Below are positions 1 through 8,539 of a stretch of 64,000 bases of DNA, piece after piece. The DNA lies in the NCBI GenBank assembly GCA_964646625.1, contig CAZYHC010000009.1, positions 1-64,000 of the forward strand, given 5' to 3'. Below the pieces are notes generated by a model. It did no database searches, was not told where the DNA came from, and worked only from the letters and a program-made list of their open reading frames with translations. Both the position numbers and the translations under genes were made by a program. The first letter of the stretch is position 1; every line of letters starts with the position of its first letter. The DNA comes from DAOULT01 sp964646625. GTDB lineage: Bacteria; Chloroflexota; Anaerolineae; CAZYHC01.

Positions 1-351
1 CAGGCCGCTGCTGTAGGGGCTGATCAGGAAATCGGCCTTGTCGTCGGTGATCAGCTTGGTGTAGAGTTGCTGCACGCGCTCCTTGCTGCTCTCGTCGTCG
101 TAGAACCTGGTGTCGAAAGTGATCACCGTGCCGTCGCTGAGCGCGATCCCGCCGGCCTCCTCCAGATGCTTCAACCACAGTTGGATGCCCTGGATTTGGG
201 CGGTGGATTCTTTGTTGAGCTTGCCCGTCTGCGAAACGGTGAACCCCAGGATCAAGGTGGTGGGTTCGGCCGCTGGCGCGTTGGTGGGGGTGGCTGCACC
301 CAGCACCAGGACAAGCAAAACCGCCAATACCAAACAGATGTAGCGTTTCAT
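1..351 (-). CDS. ABC transporter substrate-binding protein, branched-chain amino acid type (partial)
   Basis: Reading leftward from ATG at 351, the first 117 residues are present and the gene runs off the window edge. The N-terminus is a signal peptide (MKRY, then a Val/Leu-rich core up to about residue 25). It is followed by a strand (TLILGFTVSQTG) and a helix (IQGIQLWLKHLEEAGGI) typical of the type I periplasmic-binding fold of LivJ/LivK-like proteins (Peripla_BP_6). A strong RBS (AAGGAGGAG) sits just upstream of the start. The protein should capture an amino acid, amide or related solute outside the cell for an ABC permease that would lie beyond the left edge. The ligand cannot be told from this fragment. 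Confidence 0.8.
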   Translation of the reverse strand, partial: MKRYICLVLAVLLVLVLGAATPTNAPAAEPTTLILGFTVSQTGKLNKESTAQIQGIQLWLKHLEEAGGIALSDGTVITFDTRFYDDESSKERVQQLYTKLITDDKADFLISPYSSGL

Positions 352-851
352 CGTATCTCCTCCTTACTTTATATTCATTTATTCATTTGGGAACACACAA
401 ACGTTCGGAGCGCAGGCCCCGCTCGCACCAGCAATTATGACGGAGCGTGAACAAGCGGGCGGGCCGCGTGAAAAAGGTATGAACAAGGCCGTGCACGGGA
501 TTACCACTGGCCAGCCTGCCGGACCAGCTCTTATTTCAGTCGGGCCAGTTTGGTTTCGGCCGTGGAGGGGTGCGCCCTGGCGGCGCGGCACAGCGGGGCG
601 AAAGGGCTGCGGGGTGAGACCAGGCGCGGGGGGCAGGCTGAACGCGGGCGGCGGGCACCCTTGCCACCAGGTGCGGTTCTGGGCGTTGTAGGAGTAAGGG
701 TATTGTACCTGCCCAGCCATCAGTTTTTCCCCCATTCAGCAGGCTAAACGGTTTACCTGGACTTCAACGCTGGATCTTCCTCACTCTGGTAAGTATGTTC
801 TCCACTATTATATAACAGTAGTCCAATCTGCGCAAGGAGGGCTTCTGAGAG

Positions 852-905
852 GGGTGCGTCCGGAAATTTTGGCCACTGCTCGTCGTCCTCGTCCCCGAGG
901 GCGGT
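852..905 (+). repeat. Partial copy of MITE-like dispersed repeat (left end)
   Basis: The stretch begins GGGTGCGTCCGGAAATTTTG and continues through CACTGCTCG into CCTCGTCCCCGAGGGCGGT. It closely matches the left end and internal palindrome of the full element at 44137-44290. No recognisable right end follows, so it looks like a decayed half-copy. Confidence 0.6.
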
Positions 906-1017
906 GGCTGGCGCCCTTTACCCCTACAGACTGATCGCTCGCTACCCCCACCTGTGGGGAAGAAAACTGATAACCGATGCTTGTCACTAGTTATGGAACG
1001 GCCGCCCTATACGAGCA

Positions 1018-1046
1018 TTGACATTTGAACTTGTTTGTAGTATGAT
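1018..1046 (+). promoter_or_regulatory. Sigma70-type promoter for the radical SAM operon
   Basis: Perfect -35 TTGACA at 1018-1023, a 17-bp spacer and -10 TATGAT at 1041-1046 predict transcription from about 1053. The reading frame of the following gene is open back to 1018, but those codons are the promoter itself. The real start must therefore lie downstream, at ATG 1144. Confidence 0.8.
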
Positions 1047-1143
1047 AACAGGTAAGCATTGCTCCGATACTTCGCCATCTTTGCTCTCTTCTTCAGAGCA
1101 GGAGGAAGCTGGCTTTCGTTGTTTTTGTGCGGAGAAGGGGATT

Positions 1144-2127
1144 ATGGGCTTCTCTATTGGCATCGGACTGACCAACGATTGTAATTTGCACTGCGCTCAC
1201 TGTTACCGTCCTACGGACCAAATATACCATCTGACCCTGGAAGAGGTCAAAGATATCTGCCAGCACCTCCCCGTCAGGGCCATGGGCATGGGCACGGGCG
1301 AGAACGGCCTGCACCCCCAATTCCTGGAGATCGTGGATTACTTGCGGGAGCAGGGGATCAAGCTGAGCATGGCCTCCAACGGCTACAGTCTGAACACCAT
1401 TCCCGACGAGTATCTGCGGGCTTTCCACGACGTGGAGGTATCCATCGATTTCCCCACGGGGCAGGAGCAGGACCTCTTTCGCGGCCGGGGGAACTGGCGG
1501 GACGTCCACGCCGCCATGGAGCGGTGCCGAAAGCTGGGGATCGAGGTCTCCATCCTGGCTACAATGATGAACACCAACTACGACAGGATGGACGGCCTGG
1601 CCCGACTGGCCCGCTCTCTGGGGGTAAACCTGCGGGTCAACGTCTACCAGTCCGTGAGGACCAACCGTTTCCGGCTGAGCTACGTGCAGTTCTGGGAGGG
1701 CTATCGGCGGCTCTTCGCCTCGGCGCAGCTCGTGAGTTGCAGCGAGCCTGTGGTGCGGGCCGTCCTGGGGCTGGGCCCAGCCCTCTCTCCCTGTGGCCGC
1801 CACAGCATCCGCTTCACCCCCCAGGGGCGGGTTGCCCCCTGCGTTTACTGGCCGCATAGCTCCCTCACCATCGAGGACGTGCCTCGCCTGGGGGAGAGGA
1901 TTCTGGACAGCCCCGAGTTCCAGCTTGCCCGCCAGGTGCCTCCAGCGGCCCAGGATTGCCCCTGCCAGGGGGGCTGCGCCAGCCGCCGGGCGTTGTCGGG
2001 CGACCTGGATCGGCACGACGAGCACTGCCCCTGGGTGCGGGGGGAGGAGATCCACCTGGAGGTCGAGATGGCGCCCCGGAAAGACCTGCCCCGGGCCAGA
2101 AACGTCTGCACCACCATTGTAGTATGA
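1144..2127 (+). CDS. Radical SAM/SPASM-type protein
   Basis: The 327-aa protein has the radical SAM CX3CX2C motif at C13, C17 and C20 (CNLHCAHC), which binds the SAM-cleaving [4Fe-4S] cluster, and a GTGE version of the GGE motif. Its C-terminal third is Cys-rich in SPASM style (SPCG, APCVYW, CPCQGGC, HCPW), suggesting auxiliary iron-sulfur clusters as in peptide-modifying enzymes. The start is ATG 1144: GGAGAAGGGG lies just before it, and the upstream promoter excludes longer versions. The stop is 16 bp before the NUDIX gene, so they are probably co-transcribed. No short precursor peptide gene was recognised nearby, so the substrate is unknown. Confidence 0.8.
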   Translation: MGFSIGIGLTNDCNLHCAHCYRPTDQIYHLTLEEVKDICQHLPVRAMGMGTGENGLHPQFLEIVDYLREQGIKLSMASNGYSLNTIPDEYLRAFHDVEVSIDFPTGQEQDLFRGRGNWRDVHAAMERCRKLGIEVSILATMMNTNYDRMDGLARLARSLGVNLRVNVYQSVRTNRFRLSYVQFWEGYRRLFASAQLVSCSEPVVRAVLGLGPALSPCGRHSIRFTPQGRVAPCVYWPHSSLTIEDVPRLGERILDSPEFQLARQVPPAAQDCPCQGGCASRRALSGDLDRHDEHCPWVRGEEIHLEVEMAPRKDLPRARNVCTTIVV

Positions 2128-2143
2128 GCCCCAAGGAGACGCT

Positions 2144-2689
2144 ATGGAACACAAGCCCTGGAAGACCCTCAGCAGTCGGCCCATCTATCAGAATGCCTGG
2201 ATGAGCCTGCGAGAGGACATCGCGGAGATGCCCGATGGGCGTACCACCCTCTACGGCCTGGTCACCTTCGGCGATTGCGTGGGGGTGGTGCCTTTTCTGG
2301 ACGACGGCCGGATCCTGTTGGTCCGCCAGTACCGCTACGTTCAGAAAGATGCCCGCTGGGAGATCCCCACCGGTGGAGTGAAGGAGGGCGAGTCCCTGGA
2401 GGAGGCGGCCCGGCGGGAGCTTCAGGAGGAGACAGGCTACCGGGCCGAGCGGTTGACCTGGATCAGCAGCTACTACACCTCCAAGTGCATCTGCGACGAG
2501 ACAGCCCATCTCTACGTCGGGGAGGGACTCTCCTTAGCCCAGCGCGAGCCCGATGAGACGGAGTTTATCGAGGTCAAGGCTTTTCCTTTCGCCGAAGCTT
2601 TGGAGATGGTCATCGGCTGCCAGATCATGGATAGCATGAGCGTCATCGCCATCCTCCACGCGGCGCGCCTGAGAGGTGAGTTAAGGTGA
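2144..2689 (+). CDS. NUDIX hydrolase, ADP-ribose pyrophosphatase-like
   Basis: The 181-aa protein carries a complete Nudix box: G77, E83, then RELQEETGY at 91-99, matching GX5EX7REUXEEXGU. These residues bind the divalent metals that help hydrolyse nucleoside diphosphates linked to another group. The preceding strand LLVRQYRY (58-65) is typical of ADP-ribose or nucleotide-sugar pyrophosphatases. AAGGAGA precedes the ATG. The stop overlaps the GTG of the glycosyltransferase by 4 bp, indicating translational coupling. A nucleotide-sugar substrate would fit that neighbour, but this is inference. Confidence 0.88.
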   Translation: MEHKPWKTLSSRPIYQNAWMSLREDIAEMPDGRTTLYGLVTFGDCVGVVPFLDDGRILLVRQYRYVQKDARWEIPTGGVKEGESLEEAARRELQEETGYRAERLTWISSYYTSKCICDETAHLYVGEGLSLAQREPDETEFIEVKAFPFAEALEMVIGCQIMDSMSVIAILHAARLRGELR

Positions 2690-3372
2690 GGGTCGCGGTC
2701 ATCGTTCCTGCCCTGAACGAAGAGGAATCCGTGGCTCAGGTGATAGCCGACGTGCCCCGTGACCTGGTACACGAGGTCATCGTGGTGGACAACGGCTCCA
2801 CGGATCGCACCGCGGAGGTGGCCCGGGCGGCAGGAGCCCGGGTGGTGCGGGAAGAACGGCGGGGCTACGGCTACGCCTGCGCAGCGGGCGTGGCTGCGGC
2901 GGGAGATGAATTCGACGTGCTGGTCTTTCTGGACGGCGACGGCAGCGACGACGCCGGTCAGATGCACTCTCTCATCGAGCCCATCGAGCGCGACCAGGCC
3001 GACCTGGTCATCGGCTCGCGAGTACTCGGCCCGGCGGGGCGCGGGGCGCTGCTGCCCCACCAACGATTGGGCAACGTGCTGACCACCGCGTTGGTGGGCC
3101 TGCTCTATGGACAGCGGATCACCGACCTGCCGCCGTTCAAGGCCATCCGTCGCCCGGTGCTGGACGAATTGGGCATGGGCGAGATGACCTATGGCTGGAC
3201 CGTAGAAATGATCGTCAAATGCGTCCGGCGCGGATGCCGCATCGTCGAGGTCCCGGTGGCGGCGCGCCCCCGCATCGGTGGGCAGTCGAAAGTCAGCGGC
3301 ACATTCAAAGGGACCGTCCTGGCCGCTTACTACCTGCTGGGAACCACGATCAAGTACGCCTGGAGATCATAA
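2686..3372 (+). CDS. Family 2 glycosyltransferase (dolichyl/polyprenyl-phosphate sugar synthase-like)
   Basis: The 228-aa GT-A protein opens with VAVIVPALNEEESV, followed by VIVVDNGSTDRT and the metal/nucleotide-binding DGDGSDD, as in DPM1-like enzymes. These move a sugar from a nucleotide donor to a lipid phosphate at the inner face of the membrane. There is no C-terminal transmembrane segment, so it would act peripherally. It starts at GTG within the 4-bp overlap GTGA with the NUDIX gene. Its stop overlaps the next start by one base, so the four genes 1144-4373 form a tight operon. Acceptor and sugar are not identifiable. Confidence 0.85.
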   Translation: MRVAVIVPALNEEESVAQVIADVPRDLVHEVIVVDNGSTDRTAEVARAAGARVVREERRGYGYACAAGVAAAGDEFDVLVFLDGDGSDDAGQMHSLIEPIERDQADLVIGSRVLGPAGRGALLPHQRLGNVLTTALVGLLYGQRITDLPPFKAIRRPVLDELGMGEMTYGWTVEMIVKCVRRGCRIVEVPVAARPRIGGQSKVSGTFKGTVLAAYYLLGTTIKYAWRS

Positions 3373-4373
3373 TGGCTTCCCGAAAACCGGTCGCCGAGGG
3401 GTTGCCGCGCGAGCTTTACGTGGAGGTGACTAACCGCTGCAACTCGCGCTGCCAGACCTGCATCCGCACCTTTGAGTTGTTGGAGCCTCTGCGCGACTTG
3501 ACGCTGGCCGAGTTTCAGGCCATTGTGGATCAGTTTCCCGTCCTCGACCGGGTGGTGCTGCACGGCATCGGCGAGCCGCTGCTCAACGTTGAACTGGCGG
3601 CGATGGTCCGCTACCTCAAGAATCAGCACCCTTCTACCGTGGTGCTGTTCAACTCGAACGCCATTCTGCTCGACGAGGACTGGCAGCGCGCCCTGATTGA
3701 CGCCGAACTGGACGAGTTTCGCGTCTCCCTGGACGCTGCGACCGCCGCCACCTACGCCAGGATCCGGGGCATAGACGCCTTCGACACCGTGATCGAGAAC
3801 CTGTGCCGCTTTTCGAGCTTGCTCCACAATGCCGAACGCCCTCGACTTTCGTTATGGCTCACCGCCATGCGCGATAATCTGGACGAACTGCCCCTCCTCG
3901 TCCACCTCGCCGCCGACATCGGCGTGCCGGAAGTGTACGTGCAACGGCTGGTGCTCATCAATCGTGGGCTGGCCCGGACGGAACAATCGCTTTATCGGCA
4001 CCTGCGAGGACAGGAGGAGGCCGCTCTGGTCGAGGCCGCCGGGCGCGCCGTAGCTCGTGGGCTGGACTTCCATGCCTCCGGGTTGGCCTCTCCGCAAGAG
4101 AGCCTGCGTGGACGGAATGACGGAGATAGGCCCTGGTCGGCCTGTTATCGCCTGTGGACCACGACCTACATCACCGCCAACGGCAACGTTCTGCCGTGCT
4201 GCATTTCGCCCTTTTCCACCACCGACTACGCCGGCCTTGTTTTGGGCAACGTCTTCCAAACTCCCTTCGCCCGAATCTGGAACGACGCCAAATGCGTCGA
4301 GCGGCGGGCAGCGTTGCATACCGCGCACCCGCTCCATCCCTGCGAGCGATGTGGCGTGAACTGGAGTTTGTGA
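3372..4373 (+). CDS. Radical SAM/SPASM domain protein
   Basis: The 333-aa protein has the radical SAM motif at C23, C27 and C30 (CNSRCQTC), a GGE-like HGIGEPLLN strand-loop, and a C-terminal SPASM region. In that region a Cys lies before GNVLPCC and there is a final CERCG, consistent with a second iron-sulfur cluster. The frame is open upstream to 3219, but that part overlaps the glycosyltransferase. ATG 3372 gives a 1-bp overlap and a normal family N-terminus. It resembles SPASM proteins that modify peptides or proteins. Having two such enzymes in one operon with a glycosyltransferase suggests a post-translational or lipid-modification pathway, which is inference. Confidence 0.82.
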   Translation: MASRKPVAEGLPRELYVEVTNRCNSRCQTCIRTFELLEPLRDLTLAEFQAIVDQFPVLDRVVLHGIGEPLLNVELAAMVRYLKNQHPSTVVLFNSNAILLDEDWQRALIDAELDEFRVSLDAATAATYARIRGIDAFDTVIENLCRFSSLLHNAERPRLSLWLTAMRDNLDELPLLVHLAADIGVPEVYVQRLVLINRGLARTEQSLYRHLRGQEEAALVEAAGRAVARGLDFHASGLASPQESLRGRNDGDRPWSACYRLWTTTYITANGNVLPCCISPFSTTDYAGLVLGNVFQTPFARIWNDAKCVERRAALHTAHPLHPCERCGVNWSL

Positions 4374-4462
4374 AGGGAGGAGACTATGGGGTGATGCGTT
4401 GAACCGGATCGGATTTGTGATTTTGCTCTCAGAAGGACCTGGATTCGAAAAGGAGGACAACC

Positions 4463-5779
4463 ATGAACGGAAGAGCAATACGATGGATGTGGATGGCGGT
4501 TGCTTTGCTGGCTGTAGCGTCGTTGGGGACGGCCGCGATAGCGACGGCTGAACTGCCCACCGAGCCGGATCCGGCCGTCGGCCAGGAGCTTTGGGCCGCC
4601 AAGCCTTGCGCCGGCTGTCACGGGGCGCAGGCCGAGGGCAACCTCGGCCCCAGGCTGGCCGGCACCGGCCTGAGCTTCGACCAGGTGTTGTTGCAGGTGC
4701 GCACTGGCGCGGCGCCCATGCCGGCCTTTGCCGAGGATCAGGTCAGCGACCTGGAGCTGGGGCACATCTACGCCTGGCTGCAAAGTCTGGCTCCGCCCAC
4801 GCCGACGCCCATTGCCGCCCCCACTTTCCCTACAGGGGCGCTCACGGCCATGTGGCAACACGTCAACGACATGAAAGTCAAATCCGACTTTGCCAAGGAC
4901 CTGCCGGAGCGACTGGCCCCTGACGACGCCGGGCGGCTGGAAATCCTCAAGCAGAACGCCACCGAGGCGCTCCAGCAGGGGCAGGCGGCCATCGCCCAGG
5001 CCAACCAGGCCCTCAGCGAGATTCCCGACGAAAACGTCAAGGCCACCATCCAGCGCGTCATCGACGGGGTCAACGCCGTTATCGGCCAGGCTAACGAGGC
5101 CCTGGCCCAGGATTCCTTCGGCAACGCCTGGCCCCACGCCGCCGAGATGGTGCGCCTCTCCCGTCTCGACGCCTGGCCGCTGGCTGCCCAGGCAGTGCGC
5201 GAGGCCGGTCTGGTCGGCACGGTGCGCGTCCAGGTCTCTGACCTGATGGGTGCCCCCATCGCCGGGGCATTTGTCACCGTGCTCACCGCCCACACGCCGC
5301 TGGGCGCCCGCACCGACGACTCAGGCCGGGTTACGATAGTCAACGTGGCCGCCGTCCCCGCTCTCCAGGTGAAGGCCTACGCCGGTGGTCTGGTCTACCA
5401 CGAGGTGCACGTCAACCTCTCGTCCGGCGCGGTGGCCGACGCCAGCATCGCCCTGCCCGGCCCCAGCGTCAGCGGCCAGACCCCGGCGGTGTCCAACGCC
5501 GCCATCGAACCGGCGGCCGGCCCCGGCCACGCCACTGTCGCCTTCCGCGTCACGGCCACAGACCCGCAGGGGGCGCTGAACCTGGCCGAGGACCAGATCT
5601 TCGCCTTGAATCCCGACCTGGGCGTGGCCTACGTGCTGCGACACGTCGGCGGCGATCAGTACGAGTCTCAGGTGACGCTGCCGGACCTGCCGGCCGGGTT
5701 GCACACCTGGTATTTCTTTGCGGTGGACCATCAGTGCAACACCAGCAACATCCTGACAGTGCAGTACACTTCTCAGTAG
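4463..5779 (+). CDS. Exported cytochrome c domain protein with Ig-like C-terminal domains
   Basis: The 438-aa protein has a signal peptide (cleavage near residue 29) and then one class-I cytochrome c domain. The heme motif is C49-A-G-C52-H53 and the probable distal ligand is M86 (GAAPMPAF). Residues about 125-235 are Ala/Gln-rich helices. About 250-330 resemble a carboxypeptidase-regulatory/Ig-like sandwich (GAPIAGAFVTVLTAH), and 335-438 another beta domain. RBS AAGGAGGA precedes ATG 4463. It likely acts outside the membrane in electron transfer or redox sensing. The exported CX3CH protein begins 7 bp downstream, suggesting they work together. Partner oxidases or reductases are absent from the window. 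Confidence 0.8.
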   Translation: MNGRAIRWMWMAVALLAVASLGTAAIATAELPTEPDPAVGQELWAAKPCAGCHGAQAEGNLGPRLAGTGLSFDQVLLQVRTGAAPMPAFAEDQVSDLELGHIYAWLQSLAPPTPTPIAAPTFPTGALTAMWQHVNDMKVKSDFAKDLPERLAPDDAGRLEILKQNATEALQQGQAAIAQANQALSEIPDENVKATIQRVIDGVNAVIGQANEALAQDSFGNAWPHAAEMVRLSRLDAWPLAAQAVREAGLVGTVRVQVSDLMGAPIAGAFVTVLTAHTPLGARTDDSGRVTIVNVAAVPALQVKAYAGGLVYHEVHVNLSSGAVADASIALPGPSVSGQTPAVSNAAIEPAAGPGHATVAFRVTATDPQGALNLAEDQIFALNPDLGVAYVLRHVGGDQYESQVTLPDLPAGLHTWYFFAVDHQCNTSNILTVQYTSQ

Positions 5780-5785
5780 AAGACG

Positions 5786-6526
5786 ATGACGATCAAAGTC
5801 AGGACGAGCAAGGCAGGTTGGGGAATAACGCTTTTGCTGGCGGCAGTGGTGGTATGCGCGGCCGGAATGGGCGTGCTCCCCACTGCCGCGTCGCCTCCCA
5901 CTCCGACGGCGGCGCCCACGTCCACCCCGGAGGCCATGACCGTTGACGCGGCCGGGCACCTGGTCTCGCGGCGGGTCGCCTCGCCGCCGGCGATAGACGG
6001 CCAGGTGGAGGCCGTCTGGGCCACCGCCGTGCCGCTGCAATTGCCTCTCACCTGGGGGCTGGACGGCACGGAGCACGCGCTGGACGCGGAACTGCGGGCG
6101 CTGCACACCGAGGAGGCGATCTACTTCCTGGCCCAATGGCTCGGCGAGCCGCCATCCGGCGAGGAGGATACCGTCTTCAACGAGCTCACCGTTCACTGGC
6201 GCATCCCCGAGCCGGAAGGGGCGGCGCGAGGCCCGGATTGCACCGTCGCCTGCCACACCGCTTTCGCCGACGGGCAGGGTCGCTTTGTCTACGCCAATGC
6301 CGAGACGATCCCCCAGGGCGGCAGTGAGGTGCTGCCGGCCGCTGGCGGCTGGCACGCTGGGGGCTGGACGTTGGAATGGAGCCGCCCCCTGGTCAACGAC
6401 AATCCCTTTGATCTTCAGTTCGCCGATCTGGATGGGGCTTACCTTTTCTTCGTCAAGGTCTTTGAGAGGGTCGAGGGCCGCCCGGATCCCGTTTCCGAGC
6501 GGCACCTGCTGGTTTTCCGACCATGA
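5786..6526 (+). CDS. Exported protein with ethylbenzene-dehydrogenase-like heme domain
   Basis: The 246-aa protein has an N-terminal membrane/signal segment (about 12-32) and a Pro/Thr linker. Its beta-rich domain (PPAIDGQVEAVWATA, AIYFLAQW) resembles the heme-binding domain of ethylbenzene/DMSO-dehydrogenase gamma subunits (EB_dh type). A CX3CH motif, C152-TVA-C156-H157, is present instead of the standard CX2CH. It could attach heme in an unusual way or bind metal. It follows the cytochrome c gene by 7 bp and its stop overlaps the next ATG (ATGA), so the genes are co-expressed. The family assignment is moderate: the fold cues are clear, the substrate is not. Confidence 0.6.
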   Translation: MTIKVRTSKAGWGITLLLAAVVVCAAGMGVLPTAASPPTPTAAPTSTPEAMTVDAAGHLVSRRVASPPAIDGQVEAVWATAVPLQLPLTWGLDGTEHALDAELRALHTEEAIYFLAQWLGEPPSGEEDTVFNELTVHWRIPEPEGAARGPDCTVACHTAFADGQGRFVYANAETIPQGGSEVLPAAGGWHAGGWTLEWSRPLVNDNPFDLQFADLDGAYLFFVKVFERVEGRPDPVSERHLLVFRP

Positions 6527-8487
6527 ATTATCGTTCCCTCCTCGTCCCTGGCCTGGTCTACCTCTTGACTCTGCTCTACATCGTCCTCTTCGCCTGGCTC
6601 TCGATCCTGCGTCACGAGACCTTCCAATCCAGCGCCATGGACCTGGGCTACACCGACCAGGTGGTCTGGAACACCCTCCACGGGCGGTTCATGCGCTTCT
6701 CCACCTACCAGAACGCCCCCGTTGACCTGCCCCTGGATCAGTTTCGCCGCACCGACATCCTCCTGGCTTACCACGTGGAGCTTATGCTGGCCCCCATCTC
6801 CCTCCTCTACCTGATCTACGATAGCCCCGTGGCCTTGCTCCTGTGGCAGACGGTGGTCATTGGGCTGGGGGCTTTGCCCGCCTTTTGGCTGGCCCGGGAG
6901 CGCCTGGGGAGCGATTTTGCCGGGCTGGTCTTCGCCCTGGCCTACCTTTTGGCCCCGGCTGTGGAGGGAGCCAACCTCTCCGATTTCCACGCCGTCTCCC
7001 TGACGGCCAGCCTTCTTCTTTTCGCCTTCTACTTCCTCCAGGCGCGTCGCTATGGGCTCTTCTTCGTCTTCGTCGTCCTGGCTATGAGCACCAAAGAGGA
7101 TATCTCCCTCCTGGTTCTGCTGATGGGGCTGTACATCCTCTTTCGGCTGAAGGAGCGAAGGTTGGGGGCGCTCACGGCGCTGATGGGCCTGGGCTGGTTC
7201 CTGGTCTGCACCCAGGTGATCCTGCCTCATTACAACGGCCTCCCCATCTCTCCCTTTCTCCACCGCCTGGCTATCTTCGGCCCTACGGTCAAGGAGTCGC
7301 TGTTCAACCTCCTTCGGGAGCCCGTCCTGCTCCTGCAATGGCTCCTTCAGCCGGAGATCGTCGCCTATCTGGGGGGGCTGCTGGCCAGTGCTGGCTTCAC
7401 GTCCCTGTTCAGTCCGGTAATTCTGAGCCTCAGCGCCCCCGTGGTGGGCATGAATATCTTTAGCACCTGGAGGTGGACTTATTCGGAAGGGGCGCACTAC
7501 TCCGCTTCCATCGTCCCTTTCGTCGTCGTCTCGGGGATCCAGGGGCTGGGTTGGCTGGCCTGGCAGTGCTCGGAGCGGTGGGGCGTTCCGCGCCGGAGGG
7601 CGGTCAACGGCCTGGCTGTTCTGGTCCTTCTCATCAGCGGCTACCACCATTATCGGGTTGGCATCTCACCCCTGGCGTGGGACTTCCGCCCGCCTCGCCT
7701 CACTCCCCACCATCGCCTGGCGCGGGAGTTCATGGCCCTTATCCCTCCCGAAGCCCCCCTCTCGGCCCAGTCCAGCCTTTACCCCCACCTGGCCCATCGG
7801 GAGAAAGCCTACTTATTCCCGGCCGTCAACGACGCCGAGTACGTCTTTCTGGACGTGACCAGCCCTTCCTATCCCATCAGCGTGGGGAAACTATATAGGA
7901 GGGTACAAACACTCCTGGATTCGCAGGAATTCGGCGTGCTGGCGGCCCAGGACGGATACCTGCTGTTGAAAAAGGGGGCCTCCGAGGATCTGGAGATGGG
8001 TCTCCCCGACGAGTTCTACACCTTCGCCCGTGCCGATGAGGGGACCGTCCCTCATCCCTTGCGACTCCGTTTCGCCGATGCGTTGGAGTTGGTAGGCTAT
8101 GACTACTCTATCCTCAACGTGATCCACGTCCATCAGCTTCCGGTCATTGTGACCACCTACTGGCGGCCCCTGCGGCCCTTGAATCTGGACTATGGCTTCA
8201 TCTTCTTTTTCACCCGTCAAGATGGAGCCATCGTGGGCTGCTACGACGGGGGGACGTCCACCTCCCTGTGGTATCCCACCAGCGTCTGGCGGGAGGGGGA
8301 GGTGATTCGAATGGAGACCCCCATCCTGTCCCTGGATCGGCTGGGCGATGCGATAGTGGCCGTGACCCTACCCGGAGCCGATCCCTGGTCGGTGGAGGGC
8401 CGGCTACAGCCCCTGGAGAATATCGACGGTCAGCCCGCCGAGATTCTCCAGGAGGAGAGCCTGCTGAGGCTCTTTAGCTTCCCATGA
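6523..8487 (+). CDS. DUF2079 family multispanning membrane protein
   Basis: The 654-aa protein has about ten hydrophobic segments between residues 5 and 370, then a soluble C-terminal part. The region after the first helix (LGYTDQVVWNTLHGRFMRFS, then AYHVELMLAPISLLYLIY) is the signature of DUF2079, a family related to GT-C lipid-linked glycosyltransferases such as ArnT/PMT. A role in moving sugars from lipid carriers to extracellular acceptors fits the upstream polyprenyl-phosphate-type GT2 gene, but no activity is proven for DUF2079. Start ATG 6523 overlaps the previous stop by 4 bp. Confidence 0.8.
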   Translation: MNYRSLLVPGLVYLLTLLYIVLFAWLSILRHETFQSSAMDLGYTDQVVWNTLHGRFMRFSTYQNAPVDLPLDQFRRTDILLAYHVELMLAPISLLYLIYDSPVALLLWQTVVIGLGALPAFWLARERLGSDFAGLVFALAYLLAPAVEGANLSDFHAVSLTASLLLFAFYFLQARRYGLFFVFVVLAMSTKEDISLLVLLMGLYILFRLKERRLGALTALMGLGWFLVCTQVILPHYNGLPISPFLHRLAIFGPTVKESLFNLLREPVLLLQWLLQPEIVAYLGGLLASAGFTSLFSPVILSLSAPVVGMNIFSTWRWTYSEGAHYSASIVPFVVVSGIQGLGWLAWQCSERWGVPRRRAVNGLAVLVLLISGYHHYRVGISPLAWDFRPPRLTPHHRLAREFMALIPPEAPLSAQSSLYPHLAHREKAYLFPAVNDAEYVFLDVTSPSYPISVGKLYRRVQTLLDSQEFGVLAAQDGYLLLKKGASEDLEMGLPDEFYTFARADEGTVPHPLRLRFADALELVGYDYSILNVIHVHQLPVIVTTYWRPLRPLNLDYGFIFFFTRQDGAIVGCYDGGTSTSLWYPTSVWREGEVIRMETPILSLDRLGDAIVAVTLPGADPWSVEGRLQPLENIDGQPAEILQEESLLRLFSFP

Positions 8488-8539
8488 GCGAAGAGGTAAG
8501 TTGTTTAATGGGCGAAAGTTGAGAGTCAGGAGAAGTCCC

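Larger units (their letters stand above)
352..1143. other. Intergenic region between divergent genes
   Basis: About 790 bp without a convincing gene. Short reading frames at 379-735 (minus) and 437-747 (plus) are Arg/Gly/Pro-rich and resemble no family, so I treat them as chance frames in GC-rich DNA. The stretch holds the divergent start of the left-edge transporter gene, a partial copy of the MITE-like repeat (852-905) and a canonical promoter (1018-1046) for the radical SAM operon. Confidence 0.6.

Noticed and set aside
379..747. Overlapping short frames in the left intergenic region
   Set aside because: No RBS of note, biased Arg/Gly/Pro content and no recognisable family.
1018..1143. 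Upstream extension of the first radical SAM gene back to TTG 1018
   Set aside because: The extension codons are a consensus promoter (TTGACA-17-TATGAT), and a good RBS precedes ATG 1144.
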